Assembly (NCBI GenBank): GCA_963677605.2
Contig: CAXXDX010000006.1
Location: 620,001 to 684,000, forward strand
DNA: 64,000 nt
Origin: JAGLOK01 sp963677605
Lineage (GTDB): Bacteria > Bacillota > Clostridia > Christensenellales > UMGS416
Direction: 5' to 3'
Part shown: piece by piece, positions 38,069-47,824 of the stretch
Layout of the letters: every line of letters begins with the position of its first letter
Position numbering within the stretch: position 1 is the stretch's first letter
Notes under the pieces: generated by a model
The model's database searches: none
What the model was told of the DNA's origin: nothing
What the model saw: only the letters and a program-made list of their open reading frames with translations
Made by a program: the position numbers and the translations under genes

Positions 38069-39826
38069 TTATTTTTCATTGATGTCCCATCCGTTGTCAC
38101 AAGGTAGGATAATAGTGAATTTGGTATATTCTCCTCCCTTAGAATCCACTTTAATTTCGCCATGATGTTCTTTTATAATACCATAGCTAATAGACAACCC
38201 TAGACCGGTCCCTTTATCTTTAGCCTTAGTTGTAAAGAAAGGATCAAATATACGATGTTTAACATCTTCTGGAATACCAGTCCCGAAATCTTCTATAGAA
38301 ATAGATATCCATTTTCTCTTATCTTTCGAGAATTCATGGCATTCAATATTAATTTTTTTGTTTTCATGATATTCAGGGTACTTCTCATTCAATGAATCTC
38401 TTGCATTAGTAAGCAGGTTCATAAGGACTTGTTGTATTTGCTGGCTTCTGCATTTTATCTTTGATATGTTCTTTGATATGTCTACATTAAGGCTTATATT
38501 ATCATGCCTGAAAATTGTATTTATTAACGATAATGTCTTTCCGATGATATCTTCAATTTGAGCGTAGCTATGCTGTTCGCCTGATTGTCTGGAAAAGTCT
38601 AATAGGTTCTTTACAATTCCTGAAACACGTTTTGTTTCGTAGATGATTTCTCCGGCATATTTATTTATGTCCGAACCAGCAGCGGTTGCATCAAGTATTA
38701 CCTGTCCATAGTTTAATATACCGTTTATTGGGTTGTTTATTTCATGTGCTACCCCGCTTGCTAATGTGCCAATCGATTCAAGCTTTTGCTGGTTTTGTAC
38801 TTGCGCTTCCAATAAAGATTTTTCTTCTTCTTGCTTTTTCCGTTCAGTGATATCTTGAGCTGCTCCCCATATAGAAATAATGTTACCGTTTGAGTCCTTT
38901 TCGGCCTCTCCTCGCACCCACATCCAGCCATTAGACCCGTTTTCTCCTACTGTTTTAAGTTCAAGTTCATAAGGTTTTCCTATTGTTCTTGTGCTCTCAA
39001 GTGCTTTAGATAGTCTATCCCAACTTTCCGAAGTAAACAGCTTCATGTGTTCGTTATATGGCGGAGGTGGTAGTGTTGGATCAAATCCATACATCTTATA
39101 TAGTTCATCTGACCATATAACCCGGTTTGAATCAATATCCAATCTCCAAGTGCCAACCCTTGCAATTCTCTGTGATTCTAACAGATCTTTATTGCTAAAC
39201 TTTATAGTTTCTTTAAGCTTCTTTCTTTCAGTTATATCAATAATAACGCCGAGGATTCTTACCTTATCCTTTTTTTTATCATATTGCTTTTCTGCTATAG
39301 AATGAACATAACAAGATTCCCCTTTACCGTAAGGCTTGATACGATACTCAATATCATATTTTTTCTTATCATTTATAAGATCCACAAGTGCATTATGTGC
39401 TTCCTCCCTATCTTCCTCGTGAATCATGCTCTCAACATCTTCTATACTTATTAAATTGGTTTTTGTTTCTAGTCCTAGCAAACAAAAAACTTGATCAGAT
39501 GCCCATACCATATTGCTTCCTGGCTCAATCTCCCATGAACCGGATTTTGCTATTTCTTGTGATCGTTTGAATCTCTCTTCATTCTGTTTTAATTTTTTAA
39601 AAGACGAATATATCAGCAAATAAATTAATATTGCAGTTGTTGCTACATAAAACAAACCCTTAATTATGTTGACTATAATTATATCATTAGGGTCCAAAAA
39701 AATTTTTTCAACAATATTATCAGTTAATATTATCCATAAACACCCAAACACCAGATAAATAATCGTAATCTTTAAAGCTTTTCCTTTTAGCGTATAATTT
39801 TTATTATTCTTAAACACATTAATCAC
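38069..39826 (-). CDS. Membrane histidine kinase with two PAS domains
   Basis: This 585-residue kinase has two N-terminal membrane segments (about 18-38 and 52-74), then two PAS domains (about 82-200 and 210-330), each with a PAC end (IDITERKK, QDITERKK). The H-box is at H361 in ASGVAHEINNPINGIL, and the ATPase contains DFGTGIPEDV and GTGLGLSISYG. The kinase core is nearly the same as in the gene at 42184; about 269 bases (38520-38788) look identical. It starts four bases after the HD-GYP gene, so both are coupled. Confidence 0.92.
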   Translation of the reverse strand: MINVFKNNKNYTLKGKALKITIIYLVFGCLWIILTDNIVEKIFLDPNDIIIVNIIKGLFYVATTAILIYLLIYSSFKKLKQNEERFKRSQEIAKSGSWEIEPGSNMVWASDQVFCLLGLETKTNLISIEDVESMIHEEDREEAHNALVDLINDKKKYDIEYRIKPYGKGESCYVHSIAEKQYDKKKDKVRILGVIIDITERKKLKETIKFSNKDLLESQRIARVGTWRLDIDSNRVIWSDELYKMYGFDPTLPPPPYNEHMKLFTSESWDRLSKALESTRTIGKPYELELKTVGENGSNGWMWVRGEAEKDSNGNIISIWGAAQDITERKKQEEEKSLLEAQVQNQQKLESIGTLASGVAHEINNPINGILNYGQVILDATAAGSDINKYAGEIIYETKRVSGIVKNLLDFSRQSGEQHSYAQIEDIIGKTLSLINTIFRHDNISLNVDISKNISKIKCRSQQIQQVLMNLLTNARDSLNEKYPEYHENKKINIECHEFSKDKRKWISISIEDFGTGIPEDVKHRIFDPFFTTKAKDKGTGLGLSISYGIIKEHHGEIKVDSKGGEYTKFTIILPCDNGWDINEK

Positions 39827-39829
39827 CTT

Positions 39830-40882
39830 TTAAATTAATAAAGATTGATTTATATTTGAAAAATCATATTTATCTATTTCAAAAAGTTCAATTGCTGCCT
39901 CCGCAACTTTTTCATCATACAATATGCCTATTTTGCTTCTTATTTCTTTAAGTGCTATTTCTATTCCAAAGCCCGGTCTGTAAGGTCTATGCGCAGTCAT
40001 AGCTTCAATTACGTCGGCTACAGCCAATATTCTTGCTCCAAGTTGTATCTCTTCGCCTTTTATTCCATTTGGGTATCCGCTACCATCCATTCTTTCATGA
40101 TGTTGCACTATTAGATCAGATATTGACCATGTTAACTCCATATCTTTTGTCAACTCAAACCCGCTATTAACATGTTCTTTTATTACTCCAAATTCACCTT
40201 TTGTTAATTTGCCTGGCTTTGATAATATTTCTGAGGGTACTAGCAGTTTTCCAATATCATGTAGATATCCGGCAAAATATATTCTACGCTGTTCTTCATC
40301 TTCTAATTCCATCTTTTTCGCTATCGCTAATGAGAGTGCACCAACCCTACGTTCATGACCTGCTGTATACGGGTCTTTTTGCTCTAAAATTTTCGCAATA
40401 GTTTCTATAGTTCCGTTTATTGCTTTTTGCAGTGCTGCCGTTCTTTTTTTAACAAGATGCTCAAGATCTACTCTGTATTTTTCATTCTCTATTTCAAGCC
40501 TAGCTCTGTCATCGATTAATTTCTTTTTTTCGAGGGCATACCTAACTGTTTTAATCAAACTTTCTTTAGAAACAGGCTTAATTAAGTAGTCATGTGCATC
40601 ATTTATCACCGCTTCTTTAGCTGTTTCTACAGTAGGTTCTCCAGTCATTATGATAACTGGGATATCCTTGTTTTTAGCTTTAATAGTGTTGAGTAGGTCA
40701 ATTCCTGTCAATTTTGGCATTATAATATCAGTTATAACTAAATCTAACTCTTGTTCATCAGAAATCTTTATAGCTTCTTCAACTCCTTCTGCTAAAAAGA
40801 CTTTGTGTCCTTCTTTTGATAAAAATATTTCAAAAGTGCTTCTAATACTTCTTTCATCATCCACTACTAAAATTTTCGGCAT
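39830..40882 (-). CDS. HD-GYP response regulator (c-di-GMP phosphodiesterase)
   Basis: This 350-residue protein has an N-terminal receiver with phospho-acceptor D52 (LVITDIIMPKL) and a conserved KPVS near 103. A coiled-coil linker and a C-terminal HD-GYP domain follow: HERRVGALS, YLHDIGKLLVP, HHERMDGSGYPNG. HD-GYP proteins hydrolyse c-di-GMP. The motif here is DGSGYPNG, of the HH...GSGYP type. It is encoded just before the PAS kinase and may be its partner. With the GGDEF gene it forms a make-and-break pair in the same island. Confidence 0.92.
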   Translation of the reverse strand: MPKILVVDDERSIRSTFEIFLSKEGHKVFLAEGVEEAIKISDEQELDLVITDIIMPKLTGIDLLNTIKAKNKDIPVIIMTGEPTVETAKEAVINDAHDYLIKPVSKESLIKTVRYALEKKKLIDDRARLEIENEKYRVDLEHLVKKRTAALQKAINGTIETIAKILEQKDPYTAGHERRVGALSLAIAKKMELEDEEQRRIYFAGYLHDIGKLLVPSEILSKPGKLTKGEFGVIKEHVNSGFELTKDMELTWSISDLIVQHHERMDGSGYPNGIKGEEIQLGARILAVADVIEAMTAHRPYRPGFGIEIALKEIRSKIGILYDEKVAEAAIELFEIDKYDFSNINQSLLI

Positions 40883-40932
40883 ATTATACCCCTCTCCCCA
40901 ACAGCTACGCTAATTAGATTTGTGTGAAAATT

Positions 40933-42060
40933 TCAATCAATTTTAACAGGCTCTCCATTTTCAACAATACATAATATATAGTCCCTATCACAATCACCAA
41001 ATTCATCAATCTCAAAGTCACTTTGCAAACCACTAAACTTTCCTGTATTAATAATGTAATTTTTGACTTTTACCGGTTTTGTACTATTAGTCTCCGATAT
41101 GGCTTCGCACAATACCATTATTGCTTCATATGAAGATACTGCTGAAAATACCGGCTGAGTACCATAGTATTCATAAAATTTGTTATAAAAAGCGATATAT
41201 TTGTCAGATTCTGATTCTTGATCGATAACTGCTAAGGTATATATACCCTCGCAATCATTTCCAGCCATACTATATAAATCTGGTGTGTTTGCCCATCTGG
41301 ACGTATAAATATGAACATCAAATCCATTGCTTTTAATAGTTTTAATAATTATTGCTGCATTGACTGCATCAGAAGAAAGTACTACTCCATCAATCTGTTC
41401 AGCATACTCATCCATTGCAGCTAATACATCATCAGATCCTATCGTAGCACTTCCGTCATATTCTATCTCAGCTAAAACAGAGCCTCCTGCTGTTTCAATT
41501 TGTTTTTTGAAGTTATCACAGATACTATATGAAAATGCTGCATTATTTGAATCTTTAAAAACAATAAATTTTTTATCGTTATTCTTTTCCGTTTGCAAGA
41601 AAATTGAATTGGCCTGATTTATCGATGTTGTATTAAACCTTATCAAGTTGTCATCTAATCCTACAAACTGCTCAGATCCAGCAGTGGGGCTAAGGTATAG
41701 AATATTATTTCTGTTGAGTGCATCCATAACACCTTCTGTTTGTGAACTCGTAAAATCTCCTATTACTAGTCCTATTCCTTCCTCAACAAACTCTTTAAGT
41801 ATATCGTTTGCAACTTCTGTATCATTAACAGAGTCTTTGATAATAAGCTCAATTGGCCTTCCATTGATTCCGCCGCTTTCATTAATTTCTGCAACAGCAA
41901 TTTCCGCACCTCTCTTACCATTTAGAGCCAAGTCTGCTGTTGGCCCCTGTAATGTGCCTACAAATCCTATTTTTATAGGCTCTTTATTAAATAAGGCACA
42001 GCCAGACGAGTTAATCAAGATAATAAAAATTAAAAAAATTATTAACGTTATTTTTCTCAT
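40933..42060 (-). CDS. Solute-binding lipoprotein (Peripla_BP_6 type), orphan
   Basis: This protein of about 375 residues starts MRKITLIIFLIFIILINSSG followed by the lipobox Cys, so it should be anchored outside the membrane. The fold region begins KIGFVGTLQGPTADLALNGK and continues GGINGRPIELIIKDSVNDTE, as in branched-chain amino-acid-type binding proteins. The ATG at 42060 has TAAGGAG; an upstream ATG at 42105 is unsupported. No permease or ABC ATPase is in the window. Lying between sensor kinases, it probably gives a ligand signal to a kinase rather than serving transport. Confidence 0.85.
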   Translation of the reverse strand: MRKITLIIFLIFIILINSSGCALFNKEPIKIGFVGTLQGPTADLALNGKRGAEIAVAEINESGGINGRPIELIIKDSVNDTEVANDILKEFVEEGIGLVIGDFTSSQTEGVMDALNRNNILYLSPTAGSEQFVGLDDNLIRFNTTSINQANSIFLQTEKNNDKKFIVFKDSNNAAFSYSICDNFKKQIETAGGSVLAEIEYDGSATIGSDDVLAAMDEYAEQIDGVVLSSDAVNAAIIIKTIKSNGFDVHIYTSRWANTPDLYSMAGNDCEGIYTLAVIDQESESDKYIAFYNKFYEYYGTQPVFSAVSSYEAIMVLCEAISETNSTKPVKVKNYIINTGKFSGLQSDFEIDEFGDCDRDYILCIVENGEPVKID

Positions 42061-42183
42061 GTTAATCTCCTTATTGCGAATAATGCTTCTCGTTTGTTTT
42101 GTCAAGTCTTTTTAATAACTTAGATACATACCAATTTCAACTTATACCATTTTAATAGATATATTTAAAATAATATTAATTAC

Positions 42184-43698
42184 CTATTCATTATTAATCT
42201 CCCATCCATTATCGCAAGGTAGAATTAGAGTAAACTTTGTGTACTTCCCTTCCCTTGAATCAACAATTATTTCACCATGATGCTCTTTTATAATACCATA
42301 GCTAATAGACAACCCCAGCCCTGTCCCTTTGTTCTTTCCCTTAGTCGTAAAGAATGGATCAAAAATGCGATTTTTTATATCTTCAGGAATACCTGCCCCA
42401 AAATCCTCTATAGAAATTGATATCCATTTTCTTTTATCTTTTGAAAACTCATGGCATTCAATATTGATTTTCTTGTTTTCATGATATTCGGGATATTTCT
42501 CATTTAGTGAATCTCTCGCATTTGTAAGCAGGTTCATAAGAACTTGCTGTATTTGCTGGCTTCTGCATTTTATCTTTGATATATTTTCTGATATGTCTAC
42601 ATTCAGGCTTATATTATCATGCCTGAAAATTGTGTTTATTAACGATAATGTCTTTCCGATGATATCTTCAATTTGAGCGTAGCTATGCTGTTCGCCTGAT
42701 TGTCTGGAAAAGTCTAATAGGTTCTTTACAATTCCTGAAACACGTTTTGTTTCGTAGATGATTTCTCCGGCATATTTATTTATGTCCGAACCAGCAGCGG
42801 TTGCATCAAGTATTACCTGTCCATAGTTTAATATACCGTTTATTGGGTTGTTTATTTCATGTGCTACCCCGCTTGCTAATGTGCCAATCGATTCAAGCTT
42901 TTGACTGTTTCGCAATTGAGCATCTGTTCTCACCTTTTCAGATATATCTGAAAAAATAGTAATGAATTTATTTGGCTCGATTGAATATACAGTTATATCA
43001 AAGTATTTATTCATTTTTTCATAGTATGTTTCAAAACGATGTGTATTGCCTGACTTTACTACTTTAATATATGTATCTATATACGGCGGTTCATCGTTGT
43101 ATACTTCAGACGCAATTTTACCAATAACTTCGTTGCGTGTTAAACCTAATATGTCTTCTGCCATTTTATTCAGTTCAATAATTTTGTAATTTATAGGCAT
43201 ATCACTGCTATCATATACTAATTCATGCACGGCTACTCCAATAGATAAATTTTCAAATAGGGATCTGTATTTCTTTTCACTGCTGAGAATTTTTTGTTGC
43301 ATTTGCTCAATTTTTTTGCATTTATCATGCTCTTCGTATACTGTTTCAATAAGTTTTGGCAAATTGTCAATGTTTTCTTTCAACAGATATCCGTCTATAC
43401 CCTGCTTAATTAATATTGCTGCTTTTTCTTCACCAATCGCTCCGGTTAAACAAATAACTGGCAGATTGACCGCTAACTTATTAAGTTCATTAATAACATC
43501 CAAAGCATTGAAAGTCACAAGATCATAATCACTTATTACTATCATATAGTCATTTGCTTCAACTTTGTTTTTAACTTCTATTAAATCTTTTATGCAATCA
43601 ATATTAAATTTCTTGTATCCAGCGTTACATAAAACTTCTACAGCAAGTTCTGCATCTAGCTCTGAGTCTTCAATTAATAATATTTTATAATCTTCCAT
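42184..43698 (-). CDS. Receiver-PAS-histidine kinase hybrid
   Basis: This 504-residue cytoplasmic kinase has a receiver at its N-terminus (D57 in IVISDYDL; conserved K near 107), a PAS domain (about 140-255) and a kinase core with H280 in ASGVAHEINNPINGIL and GTGLGLSISYG. An N-terminal receiver suggests it is itself controlled by phosphorylation, perhaps by the adjacent kinase at 44167. Its core (42184-42905) is nearly the same as that of the gene at 38069, and about 269 bases (42635-42903) look identical. Confidence 0.92.
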   Translation of the reverse strand: MEDYKILLIEDSELDAELAVEVLCNAGYKKFNIDCIKDLIEVKNKVEANDYMIVISDYDLVTFNALDVINELNKLAVNLPVICLTGAIGEEKAAILIKQGIDGYLLKENIDNLPKLIETVYEEHDKCKKIEQMQQKILSSEKKYRSLFENLSIGVAVHELVYDSSDMPINYKIIELNKMAEDILGLTRNEVIGKIASEVYNDEPPYIDTYIKVVKSGNTHRFETYYEKMNKYFDITVYSIEPNKFITIFSDISEKVRTDAQLRNSQKLESIGTLASGVAHEINNPINGILNYGQVILDATAAGSDINKYAGEIIYETKRVSGIVKNLLDFSRQSGEQHSYAQIEDIIGKTLSLINTIFRHDNISLNVDISENISKIKCRSQQIQQVLMNLLTNARDSLNEKYPEYHENKKINIECHEFSKDKRKWISISIEDFGAGIPEDIKNRIFDPFFTTKGKNKGTGLGLSISYGIIKEHHGEIIVDSREGKYTKFTLILPCDNGWEINNE

Positions 43699-43739
43699 AC
43701 CAAATCCCCAATCAGAATTTTTTAATACAACAATGAATT

Positions 43740-44183
43740 TTAATCTGTAGAAGGAGTTTCATTTATAACTGCCCAGAAAAGACCAAGTTCGCTAATGGTT
43801 TCAATGAAAGAAGTGTGGTTAACAGGTTTAACTACATATGCATTTACACCGAGTTCATAACCTTTGTACAAATCCTGTTCCTCTTTTGAAGATGTCAAAA
43901 TTACAACAGGTATGTATCTTAGATTTTCATCCGCCCTTATTTCTTCTAATACTTCAAGTCCTGTTTTTCTTGGCATTTTAATATCTAAAAGTACAACAAG
44001 AGGATTCCCCGTTTTTCTGTCTTTATATTCTCCTTCTTTTCGAAGATATTCAAGAGCTTTTACGCCGTCCTGAACCCAATCAACTTTGTTTGCTAGTTTT
44101 GTTGATTGCAGAGCTTCCATCGTCAGCTCAGCATCAAGTTCACTGTCCTCTGCTAAAAGTATCCTTTTAAGCATCTTTGTCAT
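43740..44183 (-). CDS. Single-domain response regulator (Rcp1-like)
   Basis: This 147-residue receiver has D67 (VVLLDIKMPRKTG), acidic DSELDAEL near 13-20, and KPVNHTSF near the end. Such Rcp1-like receivers typically pair with phytochrome-type or HAMP kinases. Its start overlaps the stop of the kinase at 44167 by 17 bases, so the pair is translated together. It has no output domain and probably shuttles phosphate to another island protein. Confidence 0.9.
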   Translation of the reverse strand: MTKMLKRILLAEDSELDAELTMEALQSTKLANKVDWVQDGVKALEYLRKEGEYKDRKTGNPLVVLLDIKMPRKTGLEVLEEIRADENLRYIPVVILTSSKEEQDLYKGYELGVNAYVVKPVNHTSFIETISELGLFWAVINETPSTD

Positions 44184-45654
44184 TTTTTTGCCTCCTTAAT
44201 TTAAAATAGAATGTAGCGCCCTCACCTAGTACAGCTTTAGCCCATACTTCACCTTCATGCATTGATATGATTCTTTGAACATTAGCTAAACCAATTCCTA
44301 CTCCTTTAAAATCTTCTTCTCCGTTCAGCCTTTGAAAGACACTAAAAATTTTATCGTAATATTCCATATCAAATCCAATTCCATTATCCTTCACATAGAA
44401 CACATCGTCTTCGCCTTCTTGATATTTGCCGATTTCAATAACAGCATTTTCTTCTTTGGAAGTATACTTATATGCATTGCCAATCAAATTTTCCCAAACA
44501 GTTGTAATTAACGAATGATCCGCATAGCCTATTCCTAGGCTGTTTATACTCCAATCAATTTTTCTATTTTCATTATCTGCACTTAAATCATCAACAATCT
44601 TATTAACAATTTCATCAAAATCTATTCGTTCTTTCCTTAGTTCTTTTCTGCCTGTTCTTGAGTATTCCAGAAGAGAGTTTATTAGAAGATCCATTTTTTC
44701 AGATGCACCTTGTACAATATTTAAATAACGTTTTGCTTCTTGTGGAAGAGCTTCTCCATGTTTCTTTTTCATTAAGTTTATGTATCCTGTCATATGCCTA
44801 AGAGGAGCACGCAAATCATGTGACACTGAATAACTGAATGATTCAAGCTCTCTATTTGAACGCCTAAGCTGTTTTTCGCGCATTTGAATCTTTTCAATCA
44901 TTTCTTTATAGCTCTCATTTACTTGCCCAATTTCATCCTTTCTGGTAATATCCAGATTTATTGAATCACCAATTTTATCTGAACTTTCAATAACCCTGAC
45001 CAATTCTTTTAGAGGTTTACTAATGCCCTTTGATAAGAAAAAAGCTAAAATCAACATGGCAACAACAGAAAATATTCCAATATTTAAAACCATATTCTGT
45101 TGATCCTTATGAATACTATTCGCTTCATCCATAAAACTAGATGCATAATGATCAGCCACTAATAGCATTTCTTCAATGGTTTGTGTCATTTTCTTTTCAT
45201 TATCTTTTCCTTGTATATCTCTTATCAACTGCGCTTGTTCGTAATCGCCGTCCAAAATAGAATTAATAATGTCTTGATGTATTGAGATTGAATTTATGAA
45301 AGATTCCCTAAGTGTATCTATTTTTTCTGAATCTCCAAGGAAGCGAACCTCTATTATCCTTAAATCATCTAATATTTCATTTTCTATTTGGGACATTAAT
45401 ATTTGGTTTTGAAATATTTTATTGTTGTCACTTAAATTATATATTTCGTTTAGATATTCATGTATCTCATTTGATTTGATTGCAATCTCTTTTACCTTGT
45501 TGCTTACTGTATAAGGGTGATTATAAAAATTGTCAAGAGTTGTTGAAATTTTGTTGACAGCAAATACATTGTACAAAACCGAAAATAAAAATATTAGAAA
45601 TACTATAAGAAAGGCAATTAGAATTCTATAAGCTACTCGGATATTTTTAAGCAT
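44167..45654 (-). CDS. Membrane HAMP histidine kinase
   Basis: This 495-residue kinase has a membrane segment near 11-35, an extracytoplasmic helical sensor (about 36-190), a second membrane segment near 192-215, then HAMP and an H-box SYSVSHDLRAPLRHM. The ATPase has the N-box WENLIGNAYKYTSKE and GVGIGLANVQRI. The kinase part resembles the phytochrome-like group that works with Rcp1 receivers. It is the first gene of the sensory operon. The untranslated 376 bases upstream should hold its promoter. Confidence 0.9.
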   Translation of the reverse strand: MLKNIRVAYRILIAFLIVFLIFLFSVLYNVFAVNKISTTLDNFYNHPYTVSNKVKEIAIKSNEIHEYLNEIYNLSDNNKIFQNQILMSQIENEILDDLRIIEVRFLGDSEKIDTLRESFINSISIHQDIINSILDGDYEQAQLIRDIQGKDNEKKMTQTIEEMLLVADHYASSFMDEANSIHKDQQNMVLNIGIFSVVAMLILAFFLSKGISKPLKELVRVIESSDKIGDSINLDITRKDEIGQVNESYKEMIEKIQMREKQLRRSNRELESFSYSVSHDLRAPLRHMTGYINLMKKKHGEALPQEAKRYLNIVQGASEKMDLLINSLLEYSRTGRKELRKERIDFDEIVNKIVDDLSADNENRKIDWSINSLGIGYADHSLITTVWENLIGNAYKYTSKEENAVIEIGKYQEGEDDVFYVKDNGIGFDMEYYDKIFSVFQRLNGEEDFKGVGIGLANVQRIISMHEGEVWAKAVLGEGATFYFKLRRQKNDKDA

Positions 45655-46030
45655 ATTATTACCTCACACTTACTCTTTAGTCTACAATTTCAATACTTCT
45701 TAATATTGTAATTAACTCGATAAACTAGCGTGATACTTGGTAATATTGAGAGTCGTTTATGCATTATTACACATACTAGTTTATTAGTTGCACAACTTCT
45801 CTATATTTATATATTCCGTACATTAAATATCTATATGCTTCACATTTGATTGAGTAAGATATTCATACAACTATAGTCTTTTTACCCTGTATATTTTTTA
45901 GAATATTCAAAAATATTAAATATAACTAAAACGATATAATATTATTATAACTCCATATTTGGTATATAACAACAAATATAGATAATAAAATTTGTTTTTC
46001 GACATTAGCAATTTGATATTTAACTTAATT
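45655..46030. other. 376-base AT-rich intergenic region
   Basis: No gene is seen. TAAACTAG (45721-45728) and CTAGTTTA (45776-45783) are inverted copies, 47 bases apart, between the kinase gene and the upstream DUF3846 gene. The promoter of the sensory operon must be here, but I cannot choose -35/-10 boxes with confidence. Confidence 0.4.
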
Positions 46031-46759
46031 TTACTGGCAAAATCCACTCTTTTGGTTTTTTTTGGATTCTTCTTGAATCGTTCTAAGCAAGTATTCGTAT
46101 GTCTCACACTGCAGCGATGACAGTGAACAGAACTCACCATTTTCATTACATCCAGCTACAACAAGTGTTCCAACATAAATATTCCCATTAATTTCTCTGT
46201 TCGACGGTAAACCACGCAATCTACCTTCTTCATTGGAAATCACTACAACACTTCCATCATCATTCGGGTGTGTGATTTCAATATATCCATTCACAATGTC
46301 TTGAAGCGTATATAAATCATTGATAATCTCTTCTGGTCTTGGCTCCTGCCCAGGTTCAATAATGAGGACATTTATCTTTGAATATTTCTCAACATCAACG
46401 TCTGGAATATTCTCAAGTTTTTCTCTTGCATTTTCTATACTCGAACATAAAGTTTTGTTATCATAATCAAAATTACCAGCAGCATCAAAATCATTTAGCG
46501 CCTTATACAATACCGCCAGTTCATCAGCACTAAACAGCTTGTTTGGGGTTATCAGTTCTGTTCGAACTGCAAAGTCCTCTTCTGCGGCAGTTTTATCCGT
46601 GAAGTAATGCCCTAGTGTAAATCCACGGTCATTCTGCATCCATGTAACATATTGTTTCTTTGATTCACTATGCTCAAAATCTTTCTCAGCCAGTACATAT
46701 CCATTGTATTCAGTCAGCTGGTTATATCCGTTTGGCAATCCTTTATTATTGTTTTCCAT
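46031..46759 (-). CDS. DUF3846-domain ICE accessory protein
   Basis: This protein of about 242 residues has NVLIIEPGQEPRPEEIINDL followed by YTLQDIVNGYIE, the core of DUF3846, a family common in ICEs of Clostridia but of unknown role. The N-terminal part (GYVLAEKDFEHSESKKQYVT) is acidic. I chose ATG 46759 because GGAGG stands before it. A terminator upstream separates it from the membrane gene. The C-terminal end has CxxxE and KSGFCQ, without a known motif. Confidence 0.7.
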   Translation of the reverse strand: MENNNKGLPNGYNQLTEYNGYVLAEKDFEHSESKKQYVTWMQNDRGFTLGHYFTDKTAAEEDFAVRTELITPNKLFSADELAVLYKALNDFDAAGNFDYDNKTLCSSIENAREKLENIPDVDVEKYSKINVLIIEPGQEPRPEEIINDLYTLQDIVNGYIEITHPNDDGSVVVISNEEGRLRGLPSNREINGNIYVGTLVVAGCNENGEFCSLSSLQCETYEYLLRTIQEESKKNQKSGFCQ

Positions 46760-46785
46760 TTTTACCTCCACAATATTTGATATAT

Positions 46786-46814
46786 AAAAAGCCGATAAGA
46801 CAATCCTTACCGGC
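46786..46814 (-). terminator. Terminator between membrane gene and DUF3846 gene
   Basis: GCCGATAAG (46791-46799) pairs with CTTACCGGC (46806-46814; one G-T pair). On the minus strand TTTTTA follows. It ends the upstream transcript. Confidence 0.65.
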
Positions 46815-46842
46815 ATATGTTCAATCTTAGGTTATATATTAT

Positions 46843-47154
46843 TTATCCATTTACTCGTTTTGTAGCAATCAAAGGTTCCCCAGCTATGCGATACGCATAG
46901 GCAACATCACGTTTACTCCAACGCCTGTTGGCTTTCACCGTATTGACCAGCGTAACAATCCAGCTAGCCACCACTCCGATAATTACTGCAGCAAATAGAG
47001 CATGAACCAAAATCTCGTTCGCACTGTACCAGTCCCCGAAAAATCCAAGAATTATCGCAACAAACATTATAGGAAAGATTAATCTGGTCTTAATCAAAGA
47101 CCATTTTAATGTCCATATTATAAAAATAATTACTCTGCTCAATATATATGCCAT
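46843..47154 (-). CDS. Small membrane protein of unknown function
   Basis: This is a 103-residue protein with hydrophobic segments near 4-20, 28-45 and 50-75, and a basic tail (NRRWSKRDVAYAYRIAGEPL). I do not recognise a family. ATG 47154 has AAAGGAG; the longer frame to 47208 overlaps the upstream gene and lacks support. It lies with the ICE accessory genes and probably shares their transcript. Confidence 0.55.
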   Translation of the reverse strand: MAYILSRVIIFIIWTLKWSLIKTRLIFPIMFVAIILGFFGDWYSANEILVHALFAAVIIGVVASWIVTLVNTVKANRRWSKRDVAYAYRIAGEPLIATKRVNG

Positions 47155-47188
47155 GATTTTATCTCCTTTATCCGTTATTACACTATTA

Positions 47189-47782
47189 TCATAAATCAAG
47201 AAGAGCAATTATCAAAAAATGAAGCCTTTTTTTATTTCGCATTCTTCTTTTGCTTAAGCGAGCTAGCATATCCGCATGTTTTTCCATTCTTATGTGAAGC
47301 TTTACATAACCATTCACAGTAGCAGTTCTTCTGCAAAATTTAGCCTTTGTGAATTTAGTTGCGAAAAACCTATTGCAATACTGGCAGCGCTTATACATAA
47401 CCTTTTGTGTGTATATTTGAGTCAACAATAAACATATGAATTTATAAAAATCATTCATCATGTAAACTTTGCACAGTTTGTTTTCGATGAAAATATTCTG
47501 GAATAAATACTTCTGGTCAAATATATATTCAAATTCTTTCTCAATTATTTTCTTTATATCATTGTGCAGATAGTCCTCACATTGTTCAAGCAGTTTCATA
47601 ATTTCCATCTTGGACTTCATGTCAATATCCAGAGCTTGATCATCACATATTATTGTTTTGTCAAAAAGCACATCAACCAGACAATTCCCAAGAGAATAAA
47701 GCCCTTGTTTTACAATCTTTCCGTTATCATCTTTTATAACAAGTATTTCGATTTTGTTGTTTGTATAGTACGTAATTTTCAT
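47189..47782 (-). pseudogene. DUF6076-like protein, C-terminal frameshift
   Basis: The 197-residue frame has KRCQYCNRFFATKFTKAKFC, a Cys-pair zinc region as in DUF6076 proteins of ICEs. After FCRR the frame becomes a basic and unlikely tail. In the other frame, the DNA reads CYCEWLCKASHKNGKTCGYA and then ends normally (SSLKQKKNAK, stop). One missing A near 47328 explains this. So the natural product probably ended earlier with further Cys residues. Confidence 0.55.
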
Positions 47783-47824
47783 ATTTTTCTCCTAAAAAAG
47801 CAGCCATATTAACAGCCGCAAATA

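Noticed and set aside
40933..42060. Part of an amino-acid ABC transporter operon
   Set aside because: No permease or ATPase gene is nearby; all neighbours are signalling genes.
45916..46146. Cys-rich 76-residue frame on the minus strand
   Set aside because: It overlaps the DUF3846 gene in another frame, has no ribosome site, and its AT-rich tail runs into noncoding DNA.
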